A DNA stretch of 64,000 nt from Halomonas sp. GT (GTDB taxonomy: Bacteria > Pseudomonadota > Gammaproteobacteria > Pseudomonadales > Halomonadaceae): NCBI RefSeq assembly GCF_002082565.1, contig NZ_CP020562.1:496001-560000 (forward strand). Reading direction: 5' to 3'. The translations under genes were made by a program, and so were the position numbers. This document shows, one piece after another, positions 11,213 to 19,673 of the stretch. Under the pieces are notes generated by a model. The model was not told the origin of the DNA. It saw only the letters and a list, made by a program, of their open reading frames with translations, and searched no databases. Numbering within the stretch: the stretch's first letter is position 1; the number at the start of each line of letters is the position of its first letter.

Positions 11213-12403
11213 GTGACTCAACGCCTGCGCCTGAATAAAAATGCCGATCGCCGCCTGAAAGCGGGTCATCTGTGGATTTACTCCAATGAAGTAGATATCA
11301 AAGAGACGCCGCTAAAAAACTTTGCGGCTGGTGAGCCTGCTTTAGTTGAGGCTTCCAATGGAAAAACTCTTGGCGTCGCTTACATTAATCCGCACTCGCT
11401 GATTTGTGGTCGGGTGATGTCTCGTGATCCAGAGATGCGTCTAGATCGCTCGTTATTCGTACACCGCTTCAACCAAGCGCTGGCGCTGCGTGAGCGCCTG
11501 TTCGATAAGCCATTTTACCGTTTGATTCACGGTGAAGGTGATCTGTTGCCGGGCTTGGTGATTGATCGTTTCGGTGATGTGTTGGTGGTGCAGTTGAATA
11601 CCGCGGGAATGCAAGCGTTGGCGGAAGACATAGTCGATGCGCTGGAAAAAGTCGTTAAGCCAAGTGCCATTGTGTTTCGCAATGATACGGGTGGCCGTCG
11701 CCAGGAAGGTCTGGAGGCCCAGGTTGAAGTGGTCAAAGGCACACTTCCTGACGAGGTTCTGCTGGAAGAGAATGGTGTCACCTTTGCGGTGCCTGTGTTG
11801 AATGGTCAGAAGACAGGGTGGTTCTATGACCATCGCGTCAACCGCGCATGGCTGAACAGTCAAGTGGCGGGCAAGCGCGTGCTGGATGTGTTCAGTTACG
11901 TGGGCGGCTGGGGTGTTCAGGCGGCAGCCAGTGGTGCTTCGGAAGTACTGTGTGTCGATGCTTCTGCACCGGCGCTGGAGAAAGTGGCACGCAATGCTGA
12001 GCTAAATGGTGTGCAGGAGCAAGTAGCGGTAGCCGAAGGCGATGCCTTTGAAGCGTTAGCGGCACTGAAAGCCGACGGCGAACAGTTTGATGTGATCATT
12101 CTTGATCCGCCTGCGTTTATCAAAAAGCGCAAGGACATCCCTAATGGTGAGCGCGCTTACGCACGACTAAACCGTGAAGCGATGCGGCTATTGGGCCGCG
12201 ATGGCTTGCTGTTGTCAGCCTCGTGTTCCATGCACCTCGCTCCTGAGCGTTTGGTGGATGTGGTTCGTGGTGCCGTTCGCCACCAAGACCGTCATGGCCA
12301 GGTGATTTTTCAAGGACATCAGGGCCCCGATCACCCCGTTCATCCGGCTATCCCGGAAACCTCGTATCTGAAGGCGCTGGGCGTGCGGGTATTCCGCGAC
12401 TAG
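11213..12403 (+). CDS. rlmI: 23S rRNA m5C methyltransferase RlmI-like
   Basis: SAM-dependent methyltransferase of the RlmI/YccW family, which in E. coli modifies C1962 of 23S rRNA. It has 396 residues from GTG 11213, chosen because GGAG ends 6 bases upstream; the frame is open to TTG 11201. An N-terminal PUA-like region (RLKAGHLWIYSNEV) is followed by the SAM motif VLDVFSYVGGWGVQAAASGA, the catalytic loop LDPPAFIKKRKD and a SASCSMHL segment carrying the nucleophilic Cys. The exact target base is inferred from the family. Confidence 0.9.
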   Translation: MTQRLRLNKNADRRLKAGHLWIYSNEVDIKETPLKNFAAGEPALVEASNGKTLGVAYINPHSLICGRVMSRDPEMRLDRSLFVHRFNQALALRERLFDKPFYRLIHGEGDLLPGLVIDRFGDVLVVQLNTAGMQALAEDIVDALEKVVKPSAIVFRNDTGGRRQEGLEAQVEVVKGTLPDEVLLEENGVTFAVPVLNGQKTGWFYDHRVNRAWLNSQVAGKRVLDVFSYVGGWGVQAAASGASEVLCVDASAPALEKVARNAELNGVQEQVAVAEGDAFEALAALKADGEQFDVIILDPPAFIKKRKDIPNGERAYARLNREAMRLLGRDGLLLSASCSMHLAPERLVDVVRGAVRHQDRHGQVIFQGHQGPDHPVHPAIPETSYLKALGVRVFRD

Positions 12404-12476
12404 GCCAAAGACGCTGCTTGGCAAACATTTGCAAGGCAAGAAGTAGCATCAAGGAGTCACCGCAAGGAGTAGCGTT

Positions 12477-12911
12477 ATGGAGTGGGCACTGCCAAACCCT
12501 TTTTTGATCGATCTTCAGGTGACGCCGGAGGCCATTGACGCTTACCGGCATGTCAATAACAGCGAGTATTTACGCTGGGTTGAGCAGATCAGTTGGGCCC
12601 ACTCCGAAGCCTTGGGGCTATCCCTTGAGCGCTACCAGTCCCTTGACCGTGCCATGGTCGTCCATCGTCATGAGTTGGACTATCTGGCACCCGCCTTTGT
12701 CGATGATGAGTTGCAATTGGCGACGTGGATTGTTGCCTGCGATGGCCGTTTTAGTTTGACCCGCCGGTTCCAGCTTAAGCGCGTGGGGAGTGGCAAGACG
12801 TTGCTAAATGCCCGCACCAGGTTTGCCTGTGTGGCGCTTAGCAGCGGGCGGCCCACGCGGTTGCCTGATGAGTACCAGCGCATTTACGGTGGTGCGGTGG
12901 TGGCTGAATAG
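12477..12911 (+). CDS. Acyl-CoA thioesterase (4HBT hotdog family)
   Basis: 144-residue single-domain hotdog thioesterase. The early motif YRHVNNSEYLRWVEQ matches the 4-hydroxybenzoyl-CoA thioesterase active-site loop (xxHVNNxxYxxW), with an Asp just before in the family position. It probably hydrolyses short or medium acyl-CoAs; the substrate is not evident. AAGGAG precedes the ATG by 7 bases. It lies 73 bases downstream of rlmI on the same strand and is followed by a terminator. Confidence 0.85.
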   Translation: MEWALPNPFLIDLQVTPEAIDAYRHVNNSEYLRWVEQISWAHSEALGLSLERYQSLDRAMVVHRHELDYLAPAFVDDELQLATWIVACDGRFSLTRRFQLKRVGSGKTLLNARTRFACVALSSGRPTRLPDEYQRIYGGAVVAE

Positions 12912-12972
12912 GTAGTGGCGAAATGCCGTCGATTTTCTCGCTGATTTTTGTTAAACGCTAGATTTTTCTCCC

Positions 12973-12998
12973 AAAAAACGCCTTGGCCGGCGTTTTTT
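12973..12998 (+). terminator. Terminator after thioesterase gene
   Basis: Hairpin AAAAAACGCC/GGCGTTTTTT with a short loop and a T8 tract, 60 bases beyond the thioesterase stop. Confidence 0.85.
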
Positions 12999-13088
12999 TT
13001 GTTTTTCTTGCTTGGGGTGGTGGTTAGTGCCAGCTGTGCTGTAATTTGCTTAATAGCGCTTATTGATGGCCTGCCTCTAACGGCTAGG

Positions 13089-13160
13089 TAGTAAAGATAG
13101 ATAGTAAAGATGAAGCTCTGACGATCTAGCAGTTGAGACTTAGCAGTTGAGATTTAGCAC
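13089..13160. repeat. Short tandem direct repeats upstream of ald
   Basis: Two sets of direct repeats lie in the alanine dehydrogenase leader. TAGTAAAGATAGA at 13089-13101 recurs from 13102 as TAGTAAAGATGA. TAGCAGTTGAGACT at 13127-13140 recurs at 13141-13154 with one change, followed by a partial third copy, TAGCAC. They could be regulator sites or simple slippage; the sequence does not decide. Confidence 0.6.
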
Positions 13161-13188
13161 TAACAAACAATAGAGAAGGAAAACGCTA

Positions 13189-14304
13189 ATGAAAATCGCC
13201 GTCCCCAAAGAGATCAAAAACCACGAGTATCGGGTGGCGCTCACTCCGACAGGTGCACGAGAGCTAGTCGGGCGTGGGCATTCGGTATGCGTGCAGGCCG
13301 CTGCAGGAGAGGGTGCCGGATTTAGCGACAGCGACTATGAAGCCGCAGGCGCCCAGGTGGAAGCTAATGTAGACACACTGTGGCAAAACGCCGAGCTGAT
13401 TCTCAAAGTAAAAGAACCTCAGGCCGAAGAAGTGGCGCGTCTAACCGCCAATCAAACGCTGTTCACCTACTTGCACTTGGCCGCTGAGGAAAAATTAACC
13501 CAAGGGCTGATGGCCAGTGGTGCTACCTGCATTGCCTATGAAACCATTACCGATGCAAAAGGTGGGCTTCCACTACTTGCGCCGATGAGCACGGTCGCTG
13601 GACGCATGGCCGTCCAGGCAGGTGCGCATAGCCTGGAAAAAGCCCAGGGCGGCTCCGGCGTGCTATTGCCTGGTGTGCCAGGCGTTGCGCCGGGTAAAGT
13701 TACCGTGGTTGGCGGTGGTGTGGTTGGTGAAAACGCTGCCCGTATGGCGTTAGGGTTGGGGGCCGAGGTAACTATTCTGGATAAATCGATTGCTCGCTTA
13801 GAGGTGCTGGACGACCGTTATCAGGGGCGTATCAAAACGGTTTACTCAACGGCGGATGCTCTAGATCAGGCAGCTAAAGAGTCCGATATGATCATTGGTG
13901 CCGTACTTATTCCTGGTGCCGCTGCTCCTAAGTTAATTACCCGTGCCATGCTGGCCGATATGAAGCCTGGCAGTGTATTGGTCGACGTAGCTATCGATCA
14001 GGGCGGCTGCTTTGAAACCAGCAAGCCCACCACGCATGCCGAGCCAACTTATATCGTGGACGGCATCGTCCATTATTGCGTGGCGAATATGCCTGGTGCG
14101 GTAGCACGAACATCCACGTTGGGGCTTACCAATGCCACCCTGCCGTTTGTGCTAGCGCTAGCTGATAAAGGCTGGCAGCGGGCGCTCAAAGATGACCCGC
14201 ACTTCTTGCCAGGGCTTAACGTCCATAATGGGCAAGTGACTTATCAGGCCGTTGCCGATGCTTTTGGACTCAATAGCATCGACCCAGCGAGCGCAGTGGC
14301 GTGA
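13189..14304 (+). CDS. ald: Alanine dehydrogenase
   Basis: NAD-dependent enzyme that interconverts L-alanine and pyruvate plus ammonia. The 371 residues match the family. The N-terminal signature [20 protein letters not shown] is diagnostic, with substrate residues Arg15 and the downstream KVKEPQ. The Rossmann glycine motif is [19 protein letters not shown] near residue 170, followed by [22 protein letters not shown] precedes the ATG. The leader of about 190 bases after the previous terminator carries direct repeats that may be regulatory. Confidence 0.96.
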   Translation: MKIAVPKEIKNHEYRVALTPTGARELVGRGHSVCVQAAAGEGAGFSDSDYEAAGAQVEANVDTLWQNAELILKVKEPQAEEVARLTANQTLFTYLHLAAEEKLTQGLMASGATCIAYETITDAKGGLPLLAPMSTVAGRMAVQAGAHSLEKAQGGSGVLLPGVPGVAPGKVTVVGGGVVGENAARMALGLGAEVTILDKSIARLEVLDDRYQGRIKTVYSTADALDQAAKESDMIIGAVLIPGAAAPKLITRAMLADMKPGSVLVDVAIDQGGCFETSKPTTHAEPTYIVDGIVHYCVANMPGAVARTSTLGLTNATLPFVLALADKGWQRALKDDPHFLPGLNVHNGQVTYQAVADAFGLNSIDPASAVA

Positions 14305-14358
14305 TAATCGGTACGTCAATTAGTAGTAGTTGATACCACTAGTATTAGGGTGATGTTG

Positions 14359-14607
14359 CTAATAATGAGGGGGCACTTCGTCCTCTGGGCGAGTATCGCC
14401 TTGTGAGTCACCCGCTTGGAGCGCTTGATACTGCTCGCGCAAGCGGTCACGCATCAGCGTGCTCAGTTGCTCCAGCTTTTCTAATCGGCGCTCTTGCTGG
14501 GCAACCGCTTGGTCAAGAGTGTCTAGCCAATGCTCCTGGTAAGCCAGCCGACTCTCTAAAGATTCAAGAAGTTGAGTTAGCTCTGCAGGCGATAATTCGT
14601 TTGTCAT
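14359..14607 (-). CDS. slyX: SlyX family protein
   Basis: 82-residue all-helical coiled-coil protein of unknown function. The SlyX pattern is clear: LESRLAYQEHWLDTLDQAV, heptad repeats through residue 60 and the conserved C-terminal Pro-Pro-His-Tyr. It is divergent from the cold-shock-domain gene and converges on ald. Nothing here reveals a partner. Confidence 0.88.
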   Translation of the reverse strand: MTNELSPAELTQLLESLESRLAYQEHWLDTLDQAVAQQERRLEKLEQLSTLMRDRLREQYQALQAGDSQGDTRPEDEVPPHY

Positions 14608-14717
14608 GATAACATCGTCACCTTGTGTAGTATGCTCGGTACTGTTAGGAATGGGCCTAGTTGGCCGAGTATTGTCCTTCGTCTGTTACCCATACAACAA
14701 GAGAGCTTTTATCATCT

Positions 14718-15260
14718 ATGAATCCAAAAGTTGTTTTTCGCTGTTTCTTCATCAGTGTTTTACTTGCCGCCCCCACGCCACTTCTTCTGGCGGGGATTGT
14801 TCATTTAACGAATGCACCGCTTGCTGAGCAATGGTTAGCCGAGCTCGCCATCAGCGGGGTGAGTGGTGTGTATATTGCCGCTGCTCTGGGATGTTTTATT
14901 GCGTTATTCATAGGCACTTTAGCCGCTGCTGCTCTGGCGCCGCCTATGGTAGTGAAAGCTGATGTTTCTCGAACTAAATCTGCGCCGCGTCAGCCTCAAG
15001 CGGTACCTGAAGTGGAAGATGATGAAGAGGAAGATATCATCGACCCCAATGATGGTCGTGAAGAGGGCGAAGTAAAGTGGTTTAACACCAATAAAGGTTA
15101 CGGCTTTATTACCCGAGATAATGGTGAGGATGTGTTTGTTCACTTTCGTGCTATTCGTGGACGTGGCCCGCGTATGCTTGCTGAAGGGCAGATTGTTCGC
15201 TATCACGTGATTAAGAATGATCGTGGTCTTCAGGCGGATGATGTCAGCATTATTGAGTAG
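14718..15260 (+). CDS. Membrane-anchored cold-shock-domain protein
   Basis: 180 residues from ATG 14718; the frame is open to TTG 14661, but the ATG gives a clean N-terminus. Two hydrophobic segments near 6-29 and 50-79 predict a membrane anchor. They are followed by a Pro-rich, strongly acidic linker near 85-112 and a full cold-shock domain from [19 protein letters not shown] to VSIIE. RNP1 (KGYGFI) and RNP2 (DVFVHF) are both intact, so RNA or single-stranded DNA binding is expected at the cytoplasmic face. No function for the tethered form is evident. A hairpin terminator follows. Confidence 0.8.
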   Translation: MNPKVVFRCFFISVLLAAPTPLLLAGIVHLTNAPLAEQWLAELAISGVSGVYIAAALGCFIALFIGTLAAAALAPPMVVKADVSRTKSAPRQPQAVPEVEDDEEEDIIDPNDGREEGEVKWFNTNKGYGFITRDNGEDVFVHFRAIRGRGPRMLAEGQIVRYHVIKNDRGLQADDVSIIE

Positions 15261-15315
15261 CTTTTATTAAATCGCTTTTATTGAATTGCGCTGGCACCGA
15301 CAACTGCTGAAAAAC

Positions 15316-15338
15316 AAGACCCCGCTATGCGGGGTCTT
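15316..15338. terminator. Bidirectional terminator between cold-shock-domain gene and dap operon
   Basis: Perfect 10-bp stem AAGACCCCGC/GCGGGGTCTT with a TAT loop. The T run is better on the minus strand (GTTTTTC), so it mainly ends the dap operon, but it sits between convergent genes and can serve both. Confidence 0.8.
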
Positions 15339-15344
15339 CTGCGT

Positions 15345-15734
15345 TTAACGGCCTGAGTCAGGCCATTCAATGGCGTTTTCCTGGCCCCCTGGTAATACCT
15401 GCCAGAAACGATCGGGATCATCGCCTGGGTGCCACCCACCTAGCGAACAGCGCACTTCGGTTTGCAGTGCCTCTGCGGCGTGCTGAGCGCACTCTTGGTC
15501 GGTGTGCCACGGAGTATGGTGGCTATCAAACCACAGGCTGGCAAAACCATCGGCCGCTTTGTCCACCAATAGTACGGGCACAACTTCACCTTGATGGTGT
15601 CCGCGAGTCTTCCATTTGCCTTTGCCTGCGGGGCTAAGAGGCGGTGCATCTAGTGCTTCACTTAACCATGTGTTGACGTCTTCTATCGCCACATGCGCCA
15701 AGTAAACTTCGATATCTGGGAACCGTTCCATCAT
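15345..15734 (-). CDS. Conserved hypothetical protein at the end of the dap operon
   Basis: 129-residue soluble protein with no recognised domain. It is rich in Trp, His, Asp and Pro, with segments [20 protein letters not shown] and [16 protein letters not shown]. There is no signal peptide or membrane segment. The ATG ATG start overlaps the dapE stop as ATGA, so it is translationally coupled to lysine and peptidoglycan precursor synthesis. Its function is unknown, but the coupling argues it is a real gene. Confidence 0.8.
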   Translation of the reverse strand: MMERFPDIEVYLAHVAIEDVNTWLSEALDAPPLSPAGKGKWKTRGHHQGEVVPVLLVDKAADGFASLWFDSHHTPWHTDQECAQHAAEALQTEVRCSLGGWHPGDDPDRFWQVLPGGQENAIEWPDSGR

Positions 15735-16903
15735 GCGCTTACCTCGTCGTCCGTTAACAAGGCTTGAAGCGTTGCTTCGTAAATGCGGCTTAGGTCATCT
15801 AGGTCGCTGGCGCGCACGCGCTCATTCACTTTGTGAATGGTGTCGTTAAGCGGGCCGAGCTCGACCACTTGAGCGCCAAGTGTCGCGATGAAGCGACCAT
15901 CTGAGGTGCCGCCGCTGGTCGAAAGCGCAGGTCGCTCGCCGGTAACGGCTTCTACCCCGCGAATGGCAGCATCGACTAATTCGCCTTCTGCGGTTAGAAA
16001 TGGTTCGCCGTTGAGTGTCCAATCGATGTGGTACTCAAGGCCATGTTTATCCAAAATCGACTCGGTTCGGCTTCTTAGCATCTCATGGGTAACTTCCGTG
16101 GAATAACGGAAGTTAAAGACGACTTCTACTTCACCTGGAATGACGTTGGTTGCCCCGGTGCCCGCGCGAAAATTAGATACCTGGAAGCTGGTGGCTGGAA
16201 AAAAGTCATTGCCCGCGTCCCAGTGCTCGTTAACCAACGCATCCAGTGCGGGCATCGCTTGGTGAATAGGGTTGCGCGCAAGGTGTGGGTAGGCCACATG
16301 ACCCTGAACCCCTTTGAGATGTAGAACGCCGCCCAATGACCCGCGGCGACCGTTTTTAATCATATCGCCCAGTCGTGAAGTTGACGAAGGTTCACCAACA
16401 ATACAGTAGTCCAGGCGTTCGTTGCGTTCGCGTAAATGCTCAACCACTGCACGGGTGCCATCAACGGCAGGGCCTTCCTCATCGGATGTGATTAAAAACG
16501 CTATCCGGCCATCGTGCTCCGGATGGGTCGTAACAAAGCGCTCAACAGCAGTGAGCATCGCCGCTAGGCTGCCCTTCATGTCTGCTGCGCCTCGCCCACA
16601 GAGCATGCCGTGCTCATCAATGCATGGCTCAAACGGTGGGAATTCCCAGTTCGTATGGGGCCCACTGGGTACGACGTCGGTGTGGCCAGCAAAGGCTAAC
16701 ACGGGGCCATGATGGCCTCTTATTGCCCAGAAATTTTTGACATCGCCAAACGGCAGTTGCTCGATATGAAAACCGAGCGCCGTTAAGCGCTCGATCATAA
16801 GGTCCTGGCAGCCTTCGTCATCCGGCGTTACCGACGCCCGGCTTAGTAGCTCAAACGCGAGCTGCAGTGTGGGCGACAGCGTTTCAGGCTCAGTTATGGG
16901 CAT
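15731..16903 (-). CDS. dapE: Succinyl-diaminopimelate desuccinylase DapE
   Basis: Zinc hydrolase that releases LL-diaminopimelate and succinate in lysine and cell-wall precursor synthesis. The 390 residues match the family. Metal ligands and catalytic residues are visible in [14 protein letters not shown] (His and Asp), [15 protein letters not shown] (Asp) and [10 protein letters not shown] (catalytic Glu followed by ligand Glu), with the C-terminal His in [13 protein letters not shown]. The 5' end overlaps the dapD 3' end by 14 bases, consistent with coupled expression. Confidence 0.96.
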   Translation of the reverse strand: MPITEPETLSPTLQLAFELLSRASVTPDDEGCQDLMIERLTALGFHIEQLPFGDVKNFWAIRGHHGPVLAFAGHTDVVPSGPHTNWEFPPFEPCIDEHGMLCGRGAADMKGSLAAMLTAVERFVTTHPEHDGRIAFLITSDEEGPAVDGTRAVVEHLRERNERLDYCIVGEPSSTSRLGDMIKNGRRGSLGGVLHLKGVQGHVAYPHLARNPIHQAMPALDALVNEHWDAGNDFFPATSFQVSNFRAGTGATNVIPGEVEVVFNFRYSTEVTHEMLRSRTESILDKHGLEYHIDWTLNGEPFLTAEGELVDAAIRGVEAVTGERPALSTSGGTSDGRFIATLGAQVVELGPLNDTIHKVNERVRASDLDDLSRIYEATLQALLTDDEVSA

Positions 16904-17915
16904 GCAGTGCCTCGTTCAGCGCAATGGCGCTTTTATTGGTCAGGCACTCAATACGACCGTTTTGCGAATTGCGGCGCAGTAATAAGTCATCCTGGCCTGC
17001 TAGTTCGCGTGCTGCCACGGTGTTAACTTCCTGATTCTGATCGTCGAGCAGGGTAACTTTCGAACCTGCGGTAATATACAAGCCCGCTTCTACGGTGCAG
17101 CGGTCACCTAGTGGAATACCGATGCCAGCATTGGCACCGATCAGGCAGCCTTCGCCTACCTTGATGATGATGTTGCCGCCGCCAGAAAGCGTTCCCATGG
17201 TAGAGCAGCCGCCACCCAGGTCAGAGCCTTTACCGACCATAACGCCTGCAGAAATGCGCCCTTCGATCATGCCGGGGCCTTCAGTACCTGCGTTGAAGTT
17301 GACGAAGCCTTCATGCATTACCGTGGTGCCTTCACCTAGGTAAGCGCCCAGGCGCACGCGAGCAGTGTCGCCAATGCGGATGCCCGTGGGCACCACGTAA
17401 TCGGTCATTTTGGGGAATTTATCAACGCAGTCGACTGATAGCGCTCGACCCGCTAAGCGCGCTTTCAGGCGGCGGGCGGGCAGCTCTTCGATATCAATCG
17501 CGCCTTCGTTGGTCCAGGCAATATTGCGCAGCAGGCCAAACATACCCGTCAGATCCAAGCCATGAGGCTTCACTAAACGGTGAGAGAGCAGGTGCAGCTT
17601 TAAGTAGACTTCAGGAGCGGTTTGTGGTGCCTGATCGCTTTCTAAAAACATCGCGACCAGAGGGCGATGGCTGGTGGCGAGTGATTCGGCGAGGGCTGCC
17701 TGCTCAGAGTGGCCGGCAGCTTCTAACGCTTTGGCTAGGCGCGTGCAATCTTCAGGCAGGAAACTGATCGCCGTATTTCCAGTGGGGGCGTCTAGCGCCT
17801 CTTTGGCTGCGGCTACCAAGCTGTCTGCAGGATTAAACAGTGGTGCTGGGTAGTAGATTTCTAGCCAGTCGCCCTGGGTGTTTTGGGTGCCGATTCCAAG
17901 CGCGAAGCTCAGCAT
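16890..17915 (-). CDS. dapD: Tetrahydrodipicolinate N-succinyltransferase DapD
   Basis: Adds succinate from succinyl-CoA to tetrahydrodipicolinate at the committed step of the succinylase branch. The 341 residues make it the long form seen in Pseudomonas and relatives; the E. coli form is about 274. A left-handed beta-helix is evident from hexapeptide-like turns between residues 180 and 290 ([55 protein letters not shown]). It is upstream of and overlaps dapE. Confidence 0.95.
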   Translation of the reverse strand: MLSFALGIGTQNTQGDWLEIYYPAPLFNPADSLVAAAKEALDAPTGNTAISFLPEDCTRLAKALEAAGHSEQAALAESLATSHRPLVAMFLESDQAPQTAPEVYLKLHLLSHRLVKPHGLDLTGMFGLLRNIAWTNEGAIDIEELPARRLKARLAGRALSVDCVDKFPKMTDYVVPTGIRIGDTARVRLGAYLGEGTTVMHEGFVNFNAGTEGPGMIEGRISAGVMVGKGSDLGGGCSTMGTLSGGGNIIIKVGEGCLIGANAGIGIPLGDRCTVEAGLYITAGSKVTLLDDQNQEVNTVAARELAGQDDLLLRRNSQNGRIECLTNKSAIALNEALHAHN

Positions 17916-17972
17916 AACGCGTCTTCCTTTAAAGTTTTAAATAATAATCAGTTGTTAGGGTTCAGTGGCGTA

Positions 17973-18320
17973 TTAGCCGCTGAGAGAGTCGTAATCGCCG
18001 TCGCGGTAGCCCACTAAAATAGTATCGTTATCAACTTCTAACAGTGGCCTTTTGAGCAACGTGGGCTGTTCAAGTAATAGCCTGCGGGCAGACGTAGCAT
18101 CCAAGCTGTCTTTTTCTTCCTGGGGTAAGTCGCGCCATGTTTTGCTGCGCTTATTAAGCGCCTCTAATAGCGGTACGCGCTCAAGAATGTGCTCAAGTAG
18201 GCCAGCTGAAAGACCATCTTTACGCAGGTCATGGGTCTTGAAAGGAATACCTTTTTCTTCAAGTGCGTTGCGTGCTTTGCGGCAGGTGTCGCATGTGTTG
18301 ATGATATAGAGTGTCAGCAT
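17973..18320 (-). CDS. yffB: ArsC/Spx-family reductase-like protein YffB
   Basis: 115-residue thioredoxin-fold protein of the ArsC/Spx superfamily. The N-terminal motif is NTCDTCRKARNALEEKGI, a CxxC; E. coli YffB has only the first Cys of this motif. The later segment LLKRPLL is the family cis-proline region. YffB proteins are linked to dapE in enterobacteria as here, between dapC and dapD, but true arsenate reductase activity is not established for this subgroup. The conserved neighbourhood suggests a thiol-redox role tied to lysine synthesis, which is inference. Confidence 0.85.
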   Translation of the reverse strand: MLTLYIINTCDTCRKARNALEEKGIPFKTHDLRKDGLSAGLLEHILERVPLLEALNKRSKTWRDLPQEEKDSLDATSARRLLLEQPTLLKRPLLEVDNDTILVGYRDGDYDSLSG

Positions 18321-18349
18321 ACAACCTCCTTAAATAAGTCTACGGTGTC

Positions 18350-19546
18350 TTAGCCGCGCTCAAGCAGTTGACGAAGTCGCTCAGCTGCTTCAAGTGTGGG
18401 CGCAAGTTCCGCCACTAATGCTAAACGTAGTCGACCCGAGCCGGGGTTACGGCCATTTTCTCCTGGGCGGCCCATAAGGCTGCCAGGTAAGACGCTGACG
18501 TGTTGCTCGCTAAATAGCCGCTGGGTAAAGGCGATGTCATCACCATCGGGCACTGCTGGCCAGAGGTAAAAGCTCGCTTCTGGCGTGGGGAAGCTCATTA
18601 CCGGGGCCAGAACGTTGGTGACAGCGTTAAATTTTTCGCGGTAAGCGTCCCGGTTGGCGCGAACGTGGGTTTCATCCTGCCAAGCGGCGATAGAGGCATG
18701 CTGAAGCGGCAGCGACATTGCACAGCCGTGATACGTACGGTAGCGCTTAAACGGCGCCAGAATATTCGCGTCACCCGCCACAAAGCCAGAGCGTAACCCT
18801 GGCAAGTTAGAGCGTTTAGATAGCGAGTGAAATACTACGCAGCGTTGGTAGTCGTCGCGTCCAAGCTCTGCGCAGGCTTGTAGCAGGCCGGGAGGCGGCG
18901 TGCTTTCATCCAGATATAGCTCTGAGTAGCACTCATCGGAGGCGATGATAAAGTCGTGCTCATCAGCCAGTGCGATGAGCTCCTTGAATTCAGAAAGTGG
19001 CGTGACGGCCCCTGTGGGGTTGCCAGGTGAGCAAATGAATACCATTTGTACATCGCGCCAGGTTGCCGCGCTCACGGCCGAAAAATCAGGGCGAAAATCG
19101 TTGTCAGCCGTGCAATCCAAATAGAGCGGCTCGCCACCTGCCAGTAGTGTGGCCCCTTCATAAATTTGGTAGAAGGGATTGGGGACAGCCACCTTGGCGG
19201 GGCGATGACGATCCAACGCGGCTTGTACAAATGCAAAAATTGCTTCGCGGGTGCCGTTAACGGGGAGTACTTGCTGTTCGGCATCTAGCCCGGCAAGCGA
19301 AAAACGTTGGGTTGCCCAGCGGGCAATTGTTTCGCGTAGGGCGGGTAGGCCGATGGTTGCTGGGTAGCGAGCCATCTCTAATTGGTGGGTAACCAGCGCC
19401 TCTAACGCCCCTGCGTAAGGGGCGTGTTGAGGTTCCCCAATAGTGAGGGGAATATGTGCAAGCCCCACCGGTGGCACAAGCGCTGCCTTTAGGGCGGCTA
19501 GCTTTTCAAACGGATAGGGGTGCAGAAGGTTTAGATCAGGATTCAT
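18350..19546 (-). CDS. dapC: Succinyldiaminopimelate transaminase DapC
   Basis: PLP-dependent class I aminotransferase that converts succinyl-amino-ketopimelate with glutamate. The 398 residues start MNPDLNLLHPYPFEKL, typical of DapC. The PLP lysine lies in VFHSLSKRSNLPGLRSGF near residue 240; the cofactor-binding Asp-Glu-Cys-Tyr and the substrate Arg near the C-terminus (GSGRLRLALVAEL) are present. It sits in the dap cluster, which distinguishes it from the related ArgD-type enzymes. A 127-base gap separates it from glnD. Confidence 0.93.
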   Translation of the reverse strand: MNPDLNLLHPYPFEKLAALKAALVPPVGLAHIPLTIGEPQHAPYAGALEALVTHQLEMARYPATIGLPALRETIARWATQRFSLAGLDAEQQVLPVNGTREAIFAFVQAALDRHRPAKVAVPNPFYQIYEGATLLAGGEPLYLDCTADNDFRPDFSAVSAATWRDVQMVFICSPGNPTGAVTPLSEFKELIALADEHDFIIASDECYSELYLDESTPPPGLLQACAELGRDDYQRCVVFHSLSKRSNLPGLRSGFVAGDANILAPFKRYRTYHGCAMSLPLQHASIAAWQDETHVRANRDAYREKFNAVTNVLAPVMSFPTPEASFYLWPAVPDGDDIAFTQRLFSEQHVSVLPGSLMGRPGENGRNPGSGRLRLALVAELAPTLEAAERLRQLLERG

Positions 19547-19673
19547 GGCATGTCCGTTGATAGCCTAAAGGCGGTGCTGGATGTCTGTAAAAACGGCCAA
19601 CTAAACCGCCGATTATAGGCAACCCCTGGTGCCACCTCAAACTTAACCACCAAGGTGTCGCTGATTTGAGCGC

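Noticed and set aside
17973-18320. Arsenate reductase involved in arsenic resistance
   Set aside because: The protein is of the YffB subgroup inside the dap operon, with no ars genes nearby. Only the fold is shared with ArsC.
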